Source: Pontibacter aquaedesilientis
GTDB lineage: Bacteria; Bacteroidota; Bacteroidia; Cytophagales; Hymenobacteraceae
DNA length: 64,000 bases
Direction of reading: 5' to 3'
NCBI RefSeq assembly: GCF_014773225.1
Contig: NZ_JACXAJ010000002.1
Location: 744,001-808,000 of the forward strand
A program made the position numbers and the translations under genes. Within the stretch, counting starts at the first letter, position 1. Each line of letters starts with the position of its first letter. This document shows, piece after piece, positions 8,634 to 16,984 of this stretch. Below the pieces are notes generated by a model. That model did not search any database, was not told the origin of the DNA, and saw nothing but the letters and a program-made list of their open reading frames with translations.

Positions 8634-10013
8634 TTACAGAACCGCCTTCTTCAGCGTCTCCAGGTCAATGTTTTCGTAAGTGCCTGAGCTCATCAGCAGC
8701 AGGTTTGCATTTTGCCAGTTCATGTCTACCAGGTGCTGCTGTAAGGCGGCAGAGTCGGTAAAGACCTGCAGGTGCGGGTTTTGAAAAGCTGCTTTCAAAT
8801 CCTCGGCCGTCAGCATTTCCATGCGTTTGTTGGCAATGGTTTTCGGGCTGAAGAACACAATAGGCAGGTCGGCACTGTCCAGCGCACCGGCATATTGTGG
8901 CAGGAAGCTTTTATTGAGGCTGCTAAAGGTATGGAGCTCCACACAGGCTACCAGCTTGCGTTGCGGGTATTGGGCTTTTACTGCCTCTGTAGTGGCCTTT
9001 ACTTTTGATGGCGCATGGGCAAAGTCGCGGAAAATAACGGTACTGTCGCTTTCACCGAGTCGCTCCAATCGCTTGGCTGCTCCTTTAAAAGTTTTGAGTG
9101 CCTCATAGAAATCATGCGCCTTGACACCCAGCTTTTTACACACCTCTTTGGCAGCGCTGATGTTGCGCAGGTTGTGTTCCCCGAACAGCTGTATCTCCAC
9201 ATCGCCCTCTTTTTTGGTGTGCAGGATGGTCTTGCCGTTTCGGATACTATGCGGATGCACGGTATAGCCGATGTAGTTGATGTCAGCCGGATTGCGTGGT
9301 ACGGCGACCAACTGCACCTGTTCATCATCCTGGTTGAAAATGAGTGCGCCAGCTTTGGGCGTCAATTCAGCAAATATGCGGAACTGCTCACGGTATAGCT
9401 CCGGTGTCGGGAATACGTTGATGTGGTCCCAGCTGATACCGCTGATCACCCCGATGTGGTGGTGATAAAGGTGGAATTTCGGAATGCGTTTGATAGGGTC
9501 GGAGAGGTATTCGTCTCCTTCGATGATAATGATTGGCGCCTCCTCTGTAAGTTTAACCATGCGGTCAAAGCCTTCGAGCTGTGCCCCAACGGCGTAGTCG
9601 AACAGACGGCCACCATGCTGCAGTACGTGCATGATGATGGATGTGATAGAGGTTTTGCCATGGCTACCCCCAATCACGATGCGCTGCTTGTTTTTGCTGA
9701 GTTCGTAAATGAACTCTGGAAACGAGTAAACAGGTATAGCCAGTTCGTGCGCACGCTGCAACTCGGGGTTATCCGGTCGGGCGTGCATGCCCAGTATCAC
9801 CGCATCAGGTCTGTCGTCCAGTTTTTCAGGAAACCAACCCTCCTCAGCTGGCAGTATACCTGCAGCTGCTAATCGGCTTTTGGCCGGCTCATAGATTTCA
9901 TCGTCCGAACCAGTCACTTTTATACCCTGGTCATGCAAGGCCAGGGCCAGGTTGTGCATGATGCTGCCACCCAATGCAATCAGGTGGATACGTTTGAATT
10001 CCGTTCTCTCCAT
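8634..10013 (-). CDS. mpl: UDP-N-acetylmuramate:L-Ala-gamma-D-Glu-meso-DAP ligase (Mpl)
   Basis: A 459-residue Mur-ligase-family enzyme that joins recycled murein tripeptide to UDP-MurNAc. The N-terminal domain starts IHLIALGGSIMHNLA (Mpl, where MurC has a different motif). The ATP loop is GGSHGKTS near residue 120. The central domain includes IIEGDEYLSDPIKRIPKF and SWDHINVFPT. The C-terminal domain carries RDFAHAPSKVKATTEAV. GDEY and DHINVFP are typical of Mpl rather than MurC. Length matches the family (about 450). It sits divergent from dnaB. Confidence 0.94.
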   Translation of the reverse strand: MERTEFKRIHLIALGGSIMHNLALALHDQGIKVTGSDDEIYEPAKSRLAAAGILPAEEGWFPEKLDDRPDAVILGMHARPDNPELQRAHELAIPVYSFPEFIYELSKNKQRIVIGGSHGKTSITSIIMHVLQHGGRLFDYAVGAQLEGFDRMVKLTEEAPIIIIEGDEYLSDPIKRIPKFHLYHHHIGVISGISWDHINVFPTPELYREQFRIFAELTPKAGALIFNQDDEQVQLVAVPRNPADINYIGYTVHPHSIRNGKTILHTKKEGDVEIQLFGEHNLRNISAAKEVCKKLGVKAHDFYEALKTFKGAAKRLERLGESDSTVIFRDFAHAPSKVKATTEAVKAQYPQRKLVACVELHTFSSLNKSFLPQYAGALDSADLPIVFFSPKTIANKRMEMLTAEDLKAAFQNPHLQVFTDSAALQQHLVDMNWQNANLLLMSSGTYENIDLETLKKAVL

Positions 10014-10134
10014 ATTCCGTGCTATCCATTTAGCGAACCGACAAATTTATCATTCCTTCATTAAATGTAAATAGCTATACGCTAATATGTGGATATCTTC
10101 CGTAATTTGTGGATTACTTGGGCGGCTTACTTTT

Positions 10135-10142
10135 TAAATTTG
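10135..10142 (+). promoter_or_regulatory. Candidate promoter -7 element for dnaB
   Basis: TAAATTTG matches the Bacteroidota -7 consensus TAnnTTTG. No well-spaced TTTG -33 is seen. Transcription would begin near 10149, which makes the first ATG (10147) unlikely and favours ATG at 10156 or 10162 for DnaB. Confidence 0.4.
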
Positions 10143-10146
10143 TGGT

Positions 10147-11724
10147 ATGGAGGAGATGAAAATGAACGTGCGGCCAACTGGCAACCGTAGCAACTGGAGC
10201 AAGAAAGCCCCTGCTGTGGCAGAGTTGGGTAAAAAACCGCCGCAGGCACTAGATTTGGAGGAGGCCGTGCTAGGCGCTCTGATGTTGGAGAAGGATGCGC
10301 TTACCACAGTGATCGACATTCTGCGCCCAAGCTCTTTTTACAAAGAGGCGCACCAACGCATATTTAAAGCGATTATCGGTTTGTTCGATAAGTCGGAGCC
10401 GATCGATATATTGACTGTAACACACGAGTTGCGTGAAAATGGTGAGCTGGAGTTGGCGGGAGGCGCTTACTATGTGACACAACTGACTACCCGCGTAAAC
10501 TCAGCGGCCAACATTGAGTACCATGCCCGTATCATCACGGAAAACTCAATCAAACGCGACCTGATCTCAATTTCCTCTGAAGTGCTTTCCAGTGCTTTTG
10601 AAGATACCACCGATGTGTTTGAGCTGCTCGATAGAACGGAGGCTAAACTATACGAAGTATCGGAATCCAACATCCGCAAGAACTTTGATGATATGCGCTC
10701 TTTGATGCATGCCGCCATCAAGGAACTGGAGGAGAAACGCAAGCAAACCGATGGCCTGACCGGAGTGCCAAGCGGCATGACGGCGCTGGACCGCGTGACT
10801 TCCGGCTGGCAGAAATCGGATTTGATCATCCTGGCGGCACGTCCCGCGATGGGTAAGACGGCCTTCGTGCTTTCCTGCCTGCGCAACGCGGCCGTGGATT
10901 TCAAGAAAGGCGTAGCGATCTTCTCACTCGAGATGTCCTCGCTGCAGCTGGTGAATCGTTTGATTTCATCGGAGGCTGAACTGGACTCTGAGAAAATCAA
11001 GAAAGGTAGTCTGGAGGATTATGAGTGGGCACAGCTCAACCATAAGATCTCAAAACTAACCGAAGCACCGATCTTCATCGACGATACGCCGGGTCTTTCC
11101 ATCCGTGAGCTCCGTACCAAGTGTCGCCGACTGAAGGCACAGTACGACATCCAGATGGTGATCATTGACTACCTGCAGCTGATGAGCGGCAACGCCGAAG
11201 GCAAGGGTGGCGGTAACCGTGAACAGGAAATTGCATCCATTTCGCGGGCGATGAAGATGCTGGCCAAAGAACTGAACGTACCAGTAATTGCACTGTCCCA
11301 GCTGAGCCGTGCCGTGGAGACCCGTGGCGGTGACAAGCGTCCTCAGCTGTCTGACCTTCGTGAATCCGGCTCCATTGAGCAGGACGCTGACATGGTGCTT
11401 TTCCTGTATCGTCCGGAGTACTACGGTATAACCGAAGACGAAATGGGCAACCCGACTGCTGGGGTAGGAGAGGTGATTATTGCCAAGCACCGTAACGGTT
11501 CTCTTGAAAATGTTCAATTGAAGTTTATTGGAAAGTATACCAAATTCACTAACTTGGACTCAGATTTCGGAGGGGACAGCATGGGTGGCTTCAATGCTTT
11601 GCCAAACAGCACCTTCGATACTGAGACGCCAGGCGCGATTAGATTAGGTAGCCGTATGAACGATGGCAGCAACGGTGGGGGTGGTTTCCCTTCTTCTAAT
11701 TTCGACGAAGAGCCGCCGTTCTAA
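10147..11724 (+). CDS. dnaB: Replicative DNA helicase DnaB
   Basis: A 525-residue hexameric replicative helicase. The N-terminal collar domain covers about residues 35-135 (LEEAVLGALMLEKDAL). The RecA-like motor has Walker A ARPAMGKTAF (K237, T238), Walker B IQMVIIDYLQLM, and SQLSRAVETRGGDKRPQLSDLRESGSIEQ with the arginine finger region. The C-terminal tail is glycine/acid rich (GGGGFPSSNFDEEPPF). No intein is present. The true start may be ATG at 10156 or 10162, because the promoter element ends at 10142. Confidence 0.97.
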   Translation: MEEMKMNVRPTGNRSNWSKKAPAVAELGKKPPQALDLEEAVLGALMLEKDALTTVIDILRPSSFYKEAHQRIFKAIIGLFDKSEPIDILTVTHELRENGELELAGGAYYVTQLTTRVNSAANIEYHARIITENSIKRDLISISSEVLSSAFEDTTDVFELLDRTEAKLYEVSESNIRKNFDDMRSLMHAAIKELEEKRKQTDGLTGVPSGMTALDRVTSGWQKSDLIILAARPAMGKTAFVLSCLRNAAVDFKKGVAIFSLEMSSLQLVNRLISSEAELDSEKIKKGSLEDYEWAQLNHKISKLTEAPIFIDDTPGLSIRELRTKCRRLKAQYDIQMVIIDYLQLMSGNAEGKGGGNREQEIASISRAMKMLAKELNVPVIALSQLSRAVETRGGDKRPQLSDLRESGSIEQDADMVLFLYRPEYYGITEDEMGNPTAGVGEVIIAKHRNGSLENVQLKFIGKYTKFTNLDSDFGGDSMGGFNALPNSTFDTETPGAIRLGSRMNDGSNGGGGFPSSNFDEEPPF

Positions 11725-11800
11725 GATTTTAGATAATAGACATTAGACGCAAGATCTAGGGATATTTTGTGTTATAAAGATCCTAAGCCAAAGGATGATT

Positions 11801-11831
11801 AGCCGCTGTGCTTCGACGCCAGCGGCTTTTC
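11801..11831 (+). terminator. Hairpin terminator after dnaB
   Basis: AGCCGCTG (11801-11808) pairs with CAGCGGCT (11820-11827), followed by TTTTCT. It lies 77 bp past the dnaB stop. The stretch before it (11725-11757) is TCTAA/TAGA word-repeat DNA. Confidence 0.8.
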
Positions 11832-11840
11832 TATTTATAA

Positions 11841-11890
11841 AAAATGGCTAAACCGCCAGCAGGTATACCCACCAACGATTCAGCCATTTT
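11841..11890 (-). terminator. Hairpin terminator after the phosphohexomutase gene
   Basis: AAAATGGCT (11841-11849) pairs with AGCCATTTT (11882-11890) around a 32-nt loop. On the minus strand it gives a stem followed by T-rich sequence, 31 bp after the mutase stop. Confidence 0.6.
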
Positions 11891-11921
11891 ACAATAATCA
11901 GTAATCAATAAACAGTAACCC

Positions 11922-13655
11922 TTACTTTAGTTTTAAGTCCACTAAAATCTGTTCGATTTTCTGATTCAGCTTTTGATCAACGTCATCAAAGTCCTCTTTA
12001 GAAGCCAATGGCTCGTTTACGCTGATGTAGAACTTGATCTTGGGTTCAGTGCCGGATGGTCGTGCTGAAATCTTGCTGCCGTCTTCGGTCATGTACTGGA
12101 GCACGTTAGAGCTCTCCAGGTCCAGTTTAGTCTCTTCGCCCGTTACCAGATTTTTGCGTGTGCTGTGCTTAAAGTCGCTTACCTCTACCACTTTAGAACC
12201 AGCGATCAGCTGCGGAGGGTTGGCGCGCATATCGGCCATCATTTGCTGAATCTCTTCGGCACCGCGCTGGCCTTTCTTGGTAAAGGACACCAGTTCCTCT
12301 TTGTAGAAACCATGTTGGGTATAGATCTCCACCAGCATTTCGAACAGGCTCTGTCCTCTGTCTTTCGCCACGGCGGCCATTTCAGCGATCAGGGCACAGG
12401 CCGAGATGGCATCTTTGTCGCGCACAAAGTCACCAATCATGTAACCATAGCTTTCCTCACCACCTCCGATGTAGGTTTCCTGGCCTTCCAGTTCACGGAT
12501 TTTCTCCGCGATGTACTTAAAGCCGGTCAGGGTTTCGTACATGGTTACGTTATAGCTGTCTGCAATATCCTTGATCAGGTCGGTGGTGACGATGGTCTTG
12601 ACAATGAACTCCTTGCCCGTCAGCTTGCCGGCTTTTTGCCAGGCCAGCAGCAGATAGTTCATCAGCAAAGCACCTGTCTGGTTACCGTTGAGCAGCTCAA
12701 ACTGGCCTTCCAGGTTTTTTACGGCTATACCTACACGGTCTGAGTCCGGGTCGGTGGCCATCACCAGGTCGGCATCAATTTCCCTGGCTTTGTTCAGGGC
12801 CAATGTCATGGCCTCCTTTTCTTCCGGGTTCGGGTATACCACCGTCGGGAAATTGCCATCCGGGGTAGCCTGCTCTTCTACCACATGCACATTGGTGAAG
12901 CCAAAGCGCTTGAGCACTTCCGGCACCAGTGTTATACCTGTACCGTGTATGGAAGAGAACACGATCTTCAAGTCATGCTGGTTGCGAATAGCCTTTTGCG
13001 AAATAGAAAGGCTCTGTACTTTAGCCATATAAGCCTCATCCATTTCGGACCCGAGCAGGTGCACATTGCCGGGCTTCGGCTCAAACTTTACTTCATCAAT
13101 CGAGGTGATTTTGTTAACCTCAGCAATGATGTTTTTGTCGTGTGGTGCAGTTACCTGGGCACCGTCGTTCCAGTATACCTTGTAGCCGTTGTATTCCTTT
13201 GGATTATGCGAGGCAGTCACCACAACGCCACTGTGGCAGCCTAAGTGACGGATGGCAAATGATAACTCTGGCGTTGGGCGAAGTGCTTCAAACAGGTATA
13301 CCTCCATGTCGTTGGCAGAGAAGATATCGGCGGCGATGCGGGCAAATACATCCGAATTGTTGCGGCAGTCGTGGGCGATGGCCACTTTAACGCGCTCACC
13401 CGGGAAGTTTTGTTTGAGGTAGTTGCAAAGGCCCTGTGTTGCCATTCCCAAGGTATAGCGGTTCATGCGGTTGCTGCCCGCACCCATGATGCCACGCAGG
13501 CCACCGGTGCCAAACTCCAGGTCCTTGTAAAAAGCGTCAGCCAGTGCTTCATGCTCGTCGCGCTCCAGTAAGCCGTTTATCTCAGATTTGGTCGCCTCGT
13601 CGTAGTTTCCGCCAAGCCAGGCGTTTATTTTCTGCTGTATTGCTGGTTCGATCAT
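11922..13655 (-). CDS. Phospho-sugar mutase (phosphoglucomutase/phosphomannomutase)
   Basis: A 577-residue alpha-D-phosphohexomutase, which interconverts hexose 1- and 6-phosphates. The phosphoserine loop is VVTASHNPKEYNGYKVYW (Ser149). The Mg loop is ATDPDSDRVGIA near residue 307. The sugar-binding loop GGGEESYGYMIGD sits near 393, and the C-terminal phosphate loop RPSGTEPKIKFYISV near 545. The length matches the long PgcA-type bacterial form. Glucose versus mannose preference cannot be read reliably. It stands alone between a repeat-rich gap and dnaB. Confidence 0.95.
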   Translation of the reverse strand: MIEPAIQQKINAWLGGNYDEATKSEINGLLERDEHEALADAFYKDLEFGTGGLRGIMGAGSNRMNRYTLGMATQGLCNYLKQNFPGERVKVAIAHDCRNNSDVFARIAADIFSANDMEVYLFEALRPTPELSFAIRHLGCHSGVVVTASHNPKEYNGYKVYWNDGAQVTAPHDKNIIAEVNKITSIDEVKFEPKPGNVHLLGSEMDEAYMAKVQSLSISQKAIRNQHDLKIVFSSIHGTGITLVPEVLKRFGFTNVHVVEEQATPDGNFPTVVYPNPEEKEAMTLALNKAREIDADLVMATDPDSDRVGIAVKNLEGQFELLNGNQTGALLMNYLLLAWQKAGKLTGKEFIVKTIVTTDLIKDIADSYNVTMYETLTGFKYIAEKIRELEGQETYIGGGEESYGYMIGDFVRDKDAISACALIAEMAAVAKDRGQSLFEMLVEIYTQHGFYKEELVSFTKKGQRGAEEIQQMMADMRANPPQLIAGSKVVEVSDFKHSTRKNLVTGEETKLDLESSNVLQYMTEDGSKISARPSGTEPKIKFYISVNEPLASKEDFDDVDQKLNQKIEQILVDLKLK

Positions 13656-13707
13656 AGTCTTTTAGGGTAATGTATTTTAATGTTGATAGTAATGTCTTAT
13701 AGTATTT

Positions 13708-13767
13708 ATGGCGCGAGCGTCCTCACTCGTGACTAGTATAGTGGGGCCTCTGGCCCAGTTTTAGCTA
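13708..13767. repeat. Intergenic repeat-like block with two small hairpins
   Basis: Contains CGAG/CTCG arms (GCGCGAGCGTCCTCACTCGTG) split by an 8-nt loop, then GGGCC-TCT-GGCCC. It resembles a repeat phrase of Hymenobacteraceae intergenic DNA. A search of the full genome would settle this. Confidence 0.4.
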
Positions 13768-13800
13768 TTGCAGGTATAGTGACCTGATTTGTTTCATTGC

Positions 13801-13864
13801 TTCGCCTGTGCGGCGGGCACTCACTTTTTGTCTTGACACAAAAAGTAAGCAAAAAAGTCAAGAC
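13801..13864. repeat. Intergenic repeat-like block with two competing stems
   Basis: ACTTTTTGT (13823-13831) pairs with ACAAAAAGT (13838-13846). GTCTTGAC (13830-13837), which lies mostly in that loop, also pairs with GTCAAGAC (13857-13864). The two stems exclude each other. This wording is frequent between genes in Bacteroidota (recalled). Confidence 0.55.
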
Positions 13865-14029
13865 CCTCCAAACTCGCTGAACGCTCAAACAGTGGAGTGT
13901 CATTTGGTGCACATGGCTAGTGCTATGCCTTCGTGGCTTCCGTGCGAGTTACCTGGCAATGCGTGCCAGTGGTATATGTGGTCTATATTGCAGAAACGGC
14001 AAAGCTCATACTTACAAATTAGTAATGGC

Positions 14030-14125
14030 CAGATTCCCCTCTTGAGAGGGGCAGGGGTGTGTATAGTCGTCTGTGAAAATCCTGTGTATCCTTTTAAATC
14101 CTCAAAATCCTGATTCTGACAAATT
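14030..14125. repeat. Intergenic repeat-like blocks (CCCCTCTTGAGAGGGG and AATCCT words)
   Basis: CCCCTCTTGAGAGGGG (14036-14051) is a hairpin with 6-bp arms and loop TTGA. It is followed at 14078-14120 by a run of AATCCT words (AATCCTGTGTATCC, AAATCCTCAAAATCCTGATT). Both phrases are common repeats in Bacteroidota genomes (recalled, unverified). Confidence 0.5.
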
Positions 14126-14186
14126 ACCACAATTCACTTAACCACTAAACCACTCATTCACTAAATCTTTGCCCCTCCGAACCCAC

Positions 14187-14242
14187 AAAAAATCACACCA
14201 GCCCTTTGTTTGCCGCATGGCGGCTTTGAGAACTGGTGTGAT
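14187..14242 (-). terminator. Hairpin terminator after hppD
   Basis: ATCACACCAG (14192-14201) pairs with CTGGTGTGAT (14233-14242), with an inner GCCGC/GCGGC stem. On the minus strand the stem is followed by TTTTTTG. It lies 63 bp past the hppD stop. Confidence 0.85.
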
Positions 14243-14305
14243 ATAGGAATATCAAAATAGATAGATTTAGCTCCGTATTACACCGGGCTATACTGCCATT
14301 GTGGA

Positions 14306-15400
14306 TTAAAGGTTACCACGCAGCTCCTGCTCACGCTCAATGGCTTCGAACAGGGCTTTGAAGTTTCCTTTGCCGAATGACTTGGCTCCTTTGCGCTGGA
14401 TGATTTCGTAGAATACAGTCGGTCTGTCCTCTACTGGTTTCGTGAAAATCTGCAGCAGGTATCCCTCGTCGTCGCGGTCTACCAGAATGTTGAGTTTGCG
14501 CAGGTCAGCCATGTCTTCGTCGATGTGGCCGATACGCTCGATCAGGTCTTCGTAGTAAGTTTCCGGCACATACAGGAACTCTACTCCGCGACGGCGCAAC
14601 TCCGACACCGTATGCAGGATGTCGTTGGTGGCTACGGCAATGTGCTGTACGCCGGCACCCCGGTAGAACTGCAGGTACTCGTCTATCTGTGACTTTTTCT
14701 TGCCCTCGGCCGGTTCGTTTATCGGGAATTTGATGTATCCGTTGCCATTCGAAACTACCTTCGACATCAGGGCGGTATACTCGGTGCTGATGTCTTTGTC
14801 GTCGAAGGTGAGCAGCAGCTTGAAGCCCATTACATCTTCATAAAACTTTACCCACTCGTTCATCTTACCCAGCTCCACATTGCCTACGCAGTGGTCTACA
14901 TATTTCAGGCCAACAGGCTCTACTTCGAGCTGGCTCTGGCGCGGCACGAAGCCAGGCATGAACACACCGTTGTAGTTTTTACGCTCCACAAAGGTATGGA
15001 TGGTATCGCCATAGGTATGGATCGAAGCCATTCTCACTTCGCCGTGCTCGTCGGTGAGGGTCTTGGGCTCCATTGCCGGACGAGCGCCCCGCGCTACTGT
15101 ACCCCGGAAAGCTTCCTCGGCATCGTCTACCCACAGGGCCAACACTTTTACGCCATCGCCATGCAGCTGCACATGCTTCGATATATCAGACTCGGGATCA
15201 AGGGAAGTGGTCAGTACGAAGCGCACCTTCTCCTGTTGCACAACATAAGACGCGCGGTCACGCACACCTGTTTCAGGACCTGCGTAAGCTACGAGTTTGA
15301 AGCCGAAAGCTGTCTGGTAGAAGTGAGCGGCCTGCTTGGCGTTGCCCACATAAAACTCAATATGGTCGGTGCCGTTTAGCGGCAGAATATCTGTTGCCAT
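14306..15400 (-). CDS. hppD: 4-hydroxyphenylpyruvate dioxygenase
   Basis: A 364-residue Fe(II) enzyme that converts 4-hydroxyphenylpyruvate to homogentisate in tyrosine breakdown. It has two VOC modules. The iron ligands H170 (YVDHCVGNVE), H253 (VQHIAVATND) and E332 (TVFYEIIQRKG) are all present. The C-terminus GAKSFGKGNFKALFEAIEREQ is characteristic. The length is normal. No homogentisate dioxygenase lies nearby. The FAH-like gene at 5.3 kb is not adjacent. It is monocistronic, with a strong terminator behind it. Confidence 0.97.
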   Translation of the reverse strand: MATDILPLNGTDHIEFYVGNAKQAAHFYQTAFGFKLVAYAGPETGVRDRASYVVQQEKVRFVLTTSLDPESDISKHVQLHGDGVKVLALWVDDAEEAFRGTVARGARPAMEPKTLTDEHGEVRMASIHTYGDTIHTFVERKNYNGVFMPGFVPRQSQLEVEPVGLKYVDHCVGNVELGKMNEWVKFYEDVMGFKLLLTFDDKDISTEYTALMSKVVSNGNGYIKFPINEPAEGKKKSQIDEYLQFYRGAGVQHIAVATNDILHTVSELRRRGVEFLYVPETYYEDLIERIGHIDEDMADLRKLNILVDRDDEGYLLQIFTKPVEDRPTVFYEIIQRKGAKSFGKGNFKALFEAIEREQELRGNL

Positions 15401-15550
15401 AGGTATAGGTATGGTTTAAGAAATGTTTAGTGTAAAAATACAGCTTTTAAACGTTTATCAAAACCTTCAGGGTATAGGTATAAATTATCAGATGTAATAT
15501 TTGCAATTGCTACGGCATGTTTCCAACTTTGTAAAAAACACAACGACGCT

Positions 15551-15949
15551 ATGAACGCAAATGCACTGAACAGTTCGCTGGTGGCTATCATCCAGAAGAA
15601 AGAAGAGCTGAATGCGCTTGACTATAACGACGAGCGCTACGACGATATGGAAGAAGAACTCCACGACCTGGAGGACGATTTTAACGAGGAGTACGGTGAC
15701 TACCTGGAAGACGCCTTGGAACAGGTGCACGGCAAGCTTCGCTCCGACGCCGACATCCTGCTGCCAACTGCCTATGTGCCTAACTCCTTGAATGGTGACC
15801 ATGTGACGCCGGATGGGGAGCGCGAAGGTGTATGGGTAGAGTCAGACGAGTTTCCGGGAGTAGAAATGCGCCTGGTACTAACTGCCAACCCTGCCCGCTT
15901 CGTGGTGCTGATCGGCGACCAGGAACGCGAACTCTGGAAAGCGGAATAA
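15551..15949 (+). CDS. Conserved hypothetical acidic protein
   Basis: A 132-residue cytoplasmic protein of unknown function. The first half is a very acidic, probably helical or coiled segment (YDDMEEELHDLEDDFNEEYGDYLEDALEQVHGKL). The second half looks like a small beta domain (GVWVESDEFPGVEMRLVLTANPARFVVLIGD). Codon use matches the neighbours, so it is a real native gene. It is divergent from hppD and followed by a clear terminator. Similar proteins occur widely in Cytophagales (recalled), without a known role. Confidence 0.8.
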   Translation: MNANALNSSLVAIIQKKEELNALDYNDERYDDMEEELHDLEDDFNEEYGDYLEDALEQVHGKLRSDADILLPTAYVPNSLNGDHVTPDGEREGVWVESDEFPGVEMRLVLTANPARFVVLIGDQERELWKAE

Positions 15950-16011
15950 GCTTTTACAGTGAACAGTTAACAATAAACAGTAAACGTTGGTAGGTTTTTC
16001 CCTGCTGATTT

Positions 16012-16057
16012 AAAAGCCGCACTTGCTCTTATGTAGAAGAGTGGGTGCGGCTTTTTT
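16012..16057 (+). terminator. Hairpin terminator after the acidic hypothetical gene
   Basis: AAAAGCCGCAC (16012-16022) pairs with GTGCGGCTTTT (16045-16055), followed by TTG and T-rich DNA. An inner stem CTCTT/AAGAG extends it. Confidence 0.9.
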
Positions 16058-16448
16058 GTTTTACCTAGAGTTAAATTTGGCCTCCTTTTTTTGAAACGTA
16101 TAGTTCCGTTTATAAACGTTTCATGAAACTAATAATATACAACTAGATCCTGTATCTCGAAAATTTGAAAACCGACACCTTCAGCAAAAGCTTATTATCA
16201 TGAAGGATTAAAGCAAGAATTAAGGTCCTATACCCAATTAACAGCCATTCGGCAGATAGCATAGTTACTCCGCTTGATAATTTATAGGAATTCTCTATAT
16301 TAGCTTTATAATATGCTAGGGGAGCATACCACATATTGCACACTGTGGAAAGAGCTTGGTAAAACGGGTACTCACTACTCCGCACATTGTGCCAATAACA
16401 GTATGTTCACGCTTTCGAGGTAGTTGTGCCACATTTTAATCATAGAAC
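16058..16448. other. Low-GC non-coding gap with overlapping palindromes
   Basis: GAAACGT (16093-16099) pairs with ACGTTTC (16116-16122), and within it CGTTTATAAACG (16107-16118) is a perfect 12-bp palindrome. This could be an operator or a recombination site. An 80-codon minus-strand frame (16143-16385) has no support. GTTGTG at 16423-16428, 21 bp before the next ATG, resembles the core repeats further on. Confidence 0.45.
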
Positions 16449-16892
16449 ATGTTTGGTTTATTTAAGAAAAAAGAACGCGAATTACCGCCTTTCAACGAGT
16501 TAAAAAACTCAGGAATTAAAGATGTGTATTTTGTTAGGCTGGCAAGATGGGATTGGCTAAATCAAGACATGATACATGTTGTAGATAATAATGCTCCAAG
16601 AATGATAACTATGGATCCTTGGCCTCAACTAATATATTTAGAAGCAGACGGACAAAAAACTGTAAGTGAGTTTGTCTACGATATGGCTTCAAAATATGGC
16701 AAGAAACAGCCTATACCAGAAGAGTTAGATTCTACAATTATACAAATGATTAACAGCTTAATTAACGATAAACTTATTGAATTGAGTACAGAGAGCAGAA
16801 AATTGCCATACTACATTGACCTCCCTCAAAGTAAACAGGATTTAAATAAGGCAAACAAATTGATGATAGAAGATGGCTTTATAAAGGAGTAG
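16449..16892 (+). CDS. Hypothetical protein, PqqD-like fold suspected
   Basis: A 147-residue protein starting MFGLFKKKERELPPF. The middle and end (PWPQLIYLEADGQKTVSEFVYDMASKY ... STIIQMINSLINDKLIELS) have the pattern of PqqD-like peptide-chaperone domains: a strand with 'D/G', TV-x-E-F, then a winged-helix-like segment ending LI-x-DKLIEL. PqqD proteins carry a peptide to a radical-SAM enzyme, but none is nearby, so this is only a fold guess. GC content and codon use (many AAA, ATA, TTA) are clearly lower than in flanking genes, which suggests transfer. The stop is followed 11 bp later by the attC-like hairpin. Confidence 0.6.
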   Translation: MFGLFKKKERELPPFNELKNSGIKDVYFVRLARWDWLNQDMIHVVDNNAPRMITMDPWPQLIYLEADGQKTVSEFVYDMASKYGKKQPIPEELDSTIIQMINSLINDKLIELSTESRKLPYYIDLPQSKQDLNKANKLMIEDGFIKE

Positions 16893-16903
16893 AAGAAACG
16901 TGG

Positions 16904-16970
16904 TACAACCCTGCGTATACTTCATGCTTCGGCTGAAAGCCTTGCACATCGTCTACACCAATCCGTTGTA
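16904..16970 (+). repeat. attC-like imperfect hairpin between two low-GC genes
   Basis: TACAAC (16904-16909) pairs with GTTGTA (16965-16970). Inside, GTATAC (16915-16920) pairs with GTCTAC (16951-16956, one mismatch), TGC with GCA (16925/16944) and GGC with GCC (16931/16939). The 67-bp length, AAC...GTT outer boxes, stem interruptions and position just after a stop codon resemble an integron attC site. The 11-bp 3' end AATCCGTTGTA recurs at 17572. Resemblance only; no integrase is seen. Confidence 0.4.
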
Positions 16971-16984
16971 GTATATTGAAAAAA

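Larger units (their letters stand above)
13656..14186. other. Non-coding gap made of a mosaic of repeat-like blocks
   Basis: No gene is supported in this 530-bp stretch. Several separate hairpin-bearing blocks lie side by side: 13708-13767, 13801-13864, 14036-14051 and 14078-14125. Their wording resembles short intergenic repeats that recur in many Cytophagales and Flavobacteria genomes (recalled, not searched). A 76-codon antisense frame at 13900-14130 is a by-product of the repeats. Confidence 0.6.

Noticed and set aside
13900..14130. A 76-codon minus-strand frame in the repeat mosaic
   Set aside because: It is made from the repeat blocks (AATCCT words, CCCCTC palindrome) and has no protein-like pattern.
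16143..16385. An 80-codon minus-strand frame in the low-GC gap
   Set aside because: No recognisable domain, no promoter, and AT-rich DNA composition that gives chance frames; kept only as a note in the gap entry.
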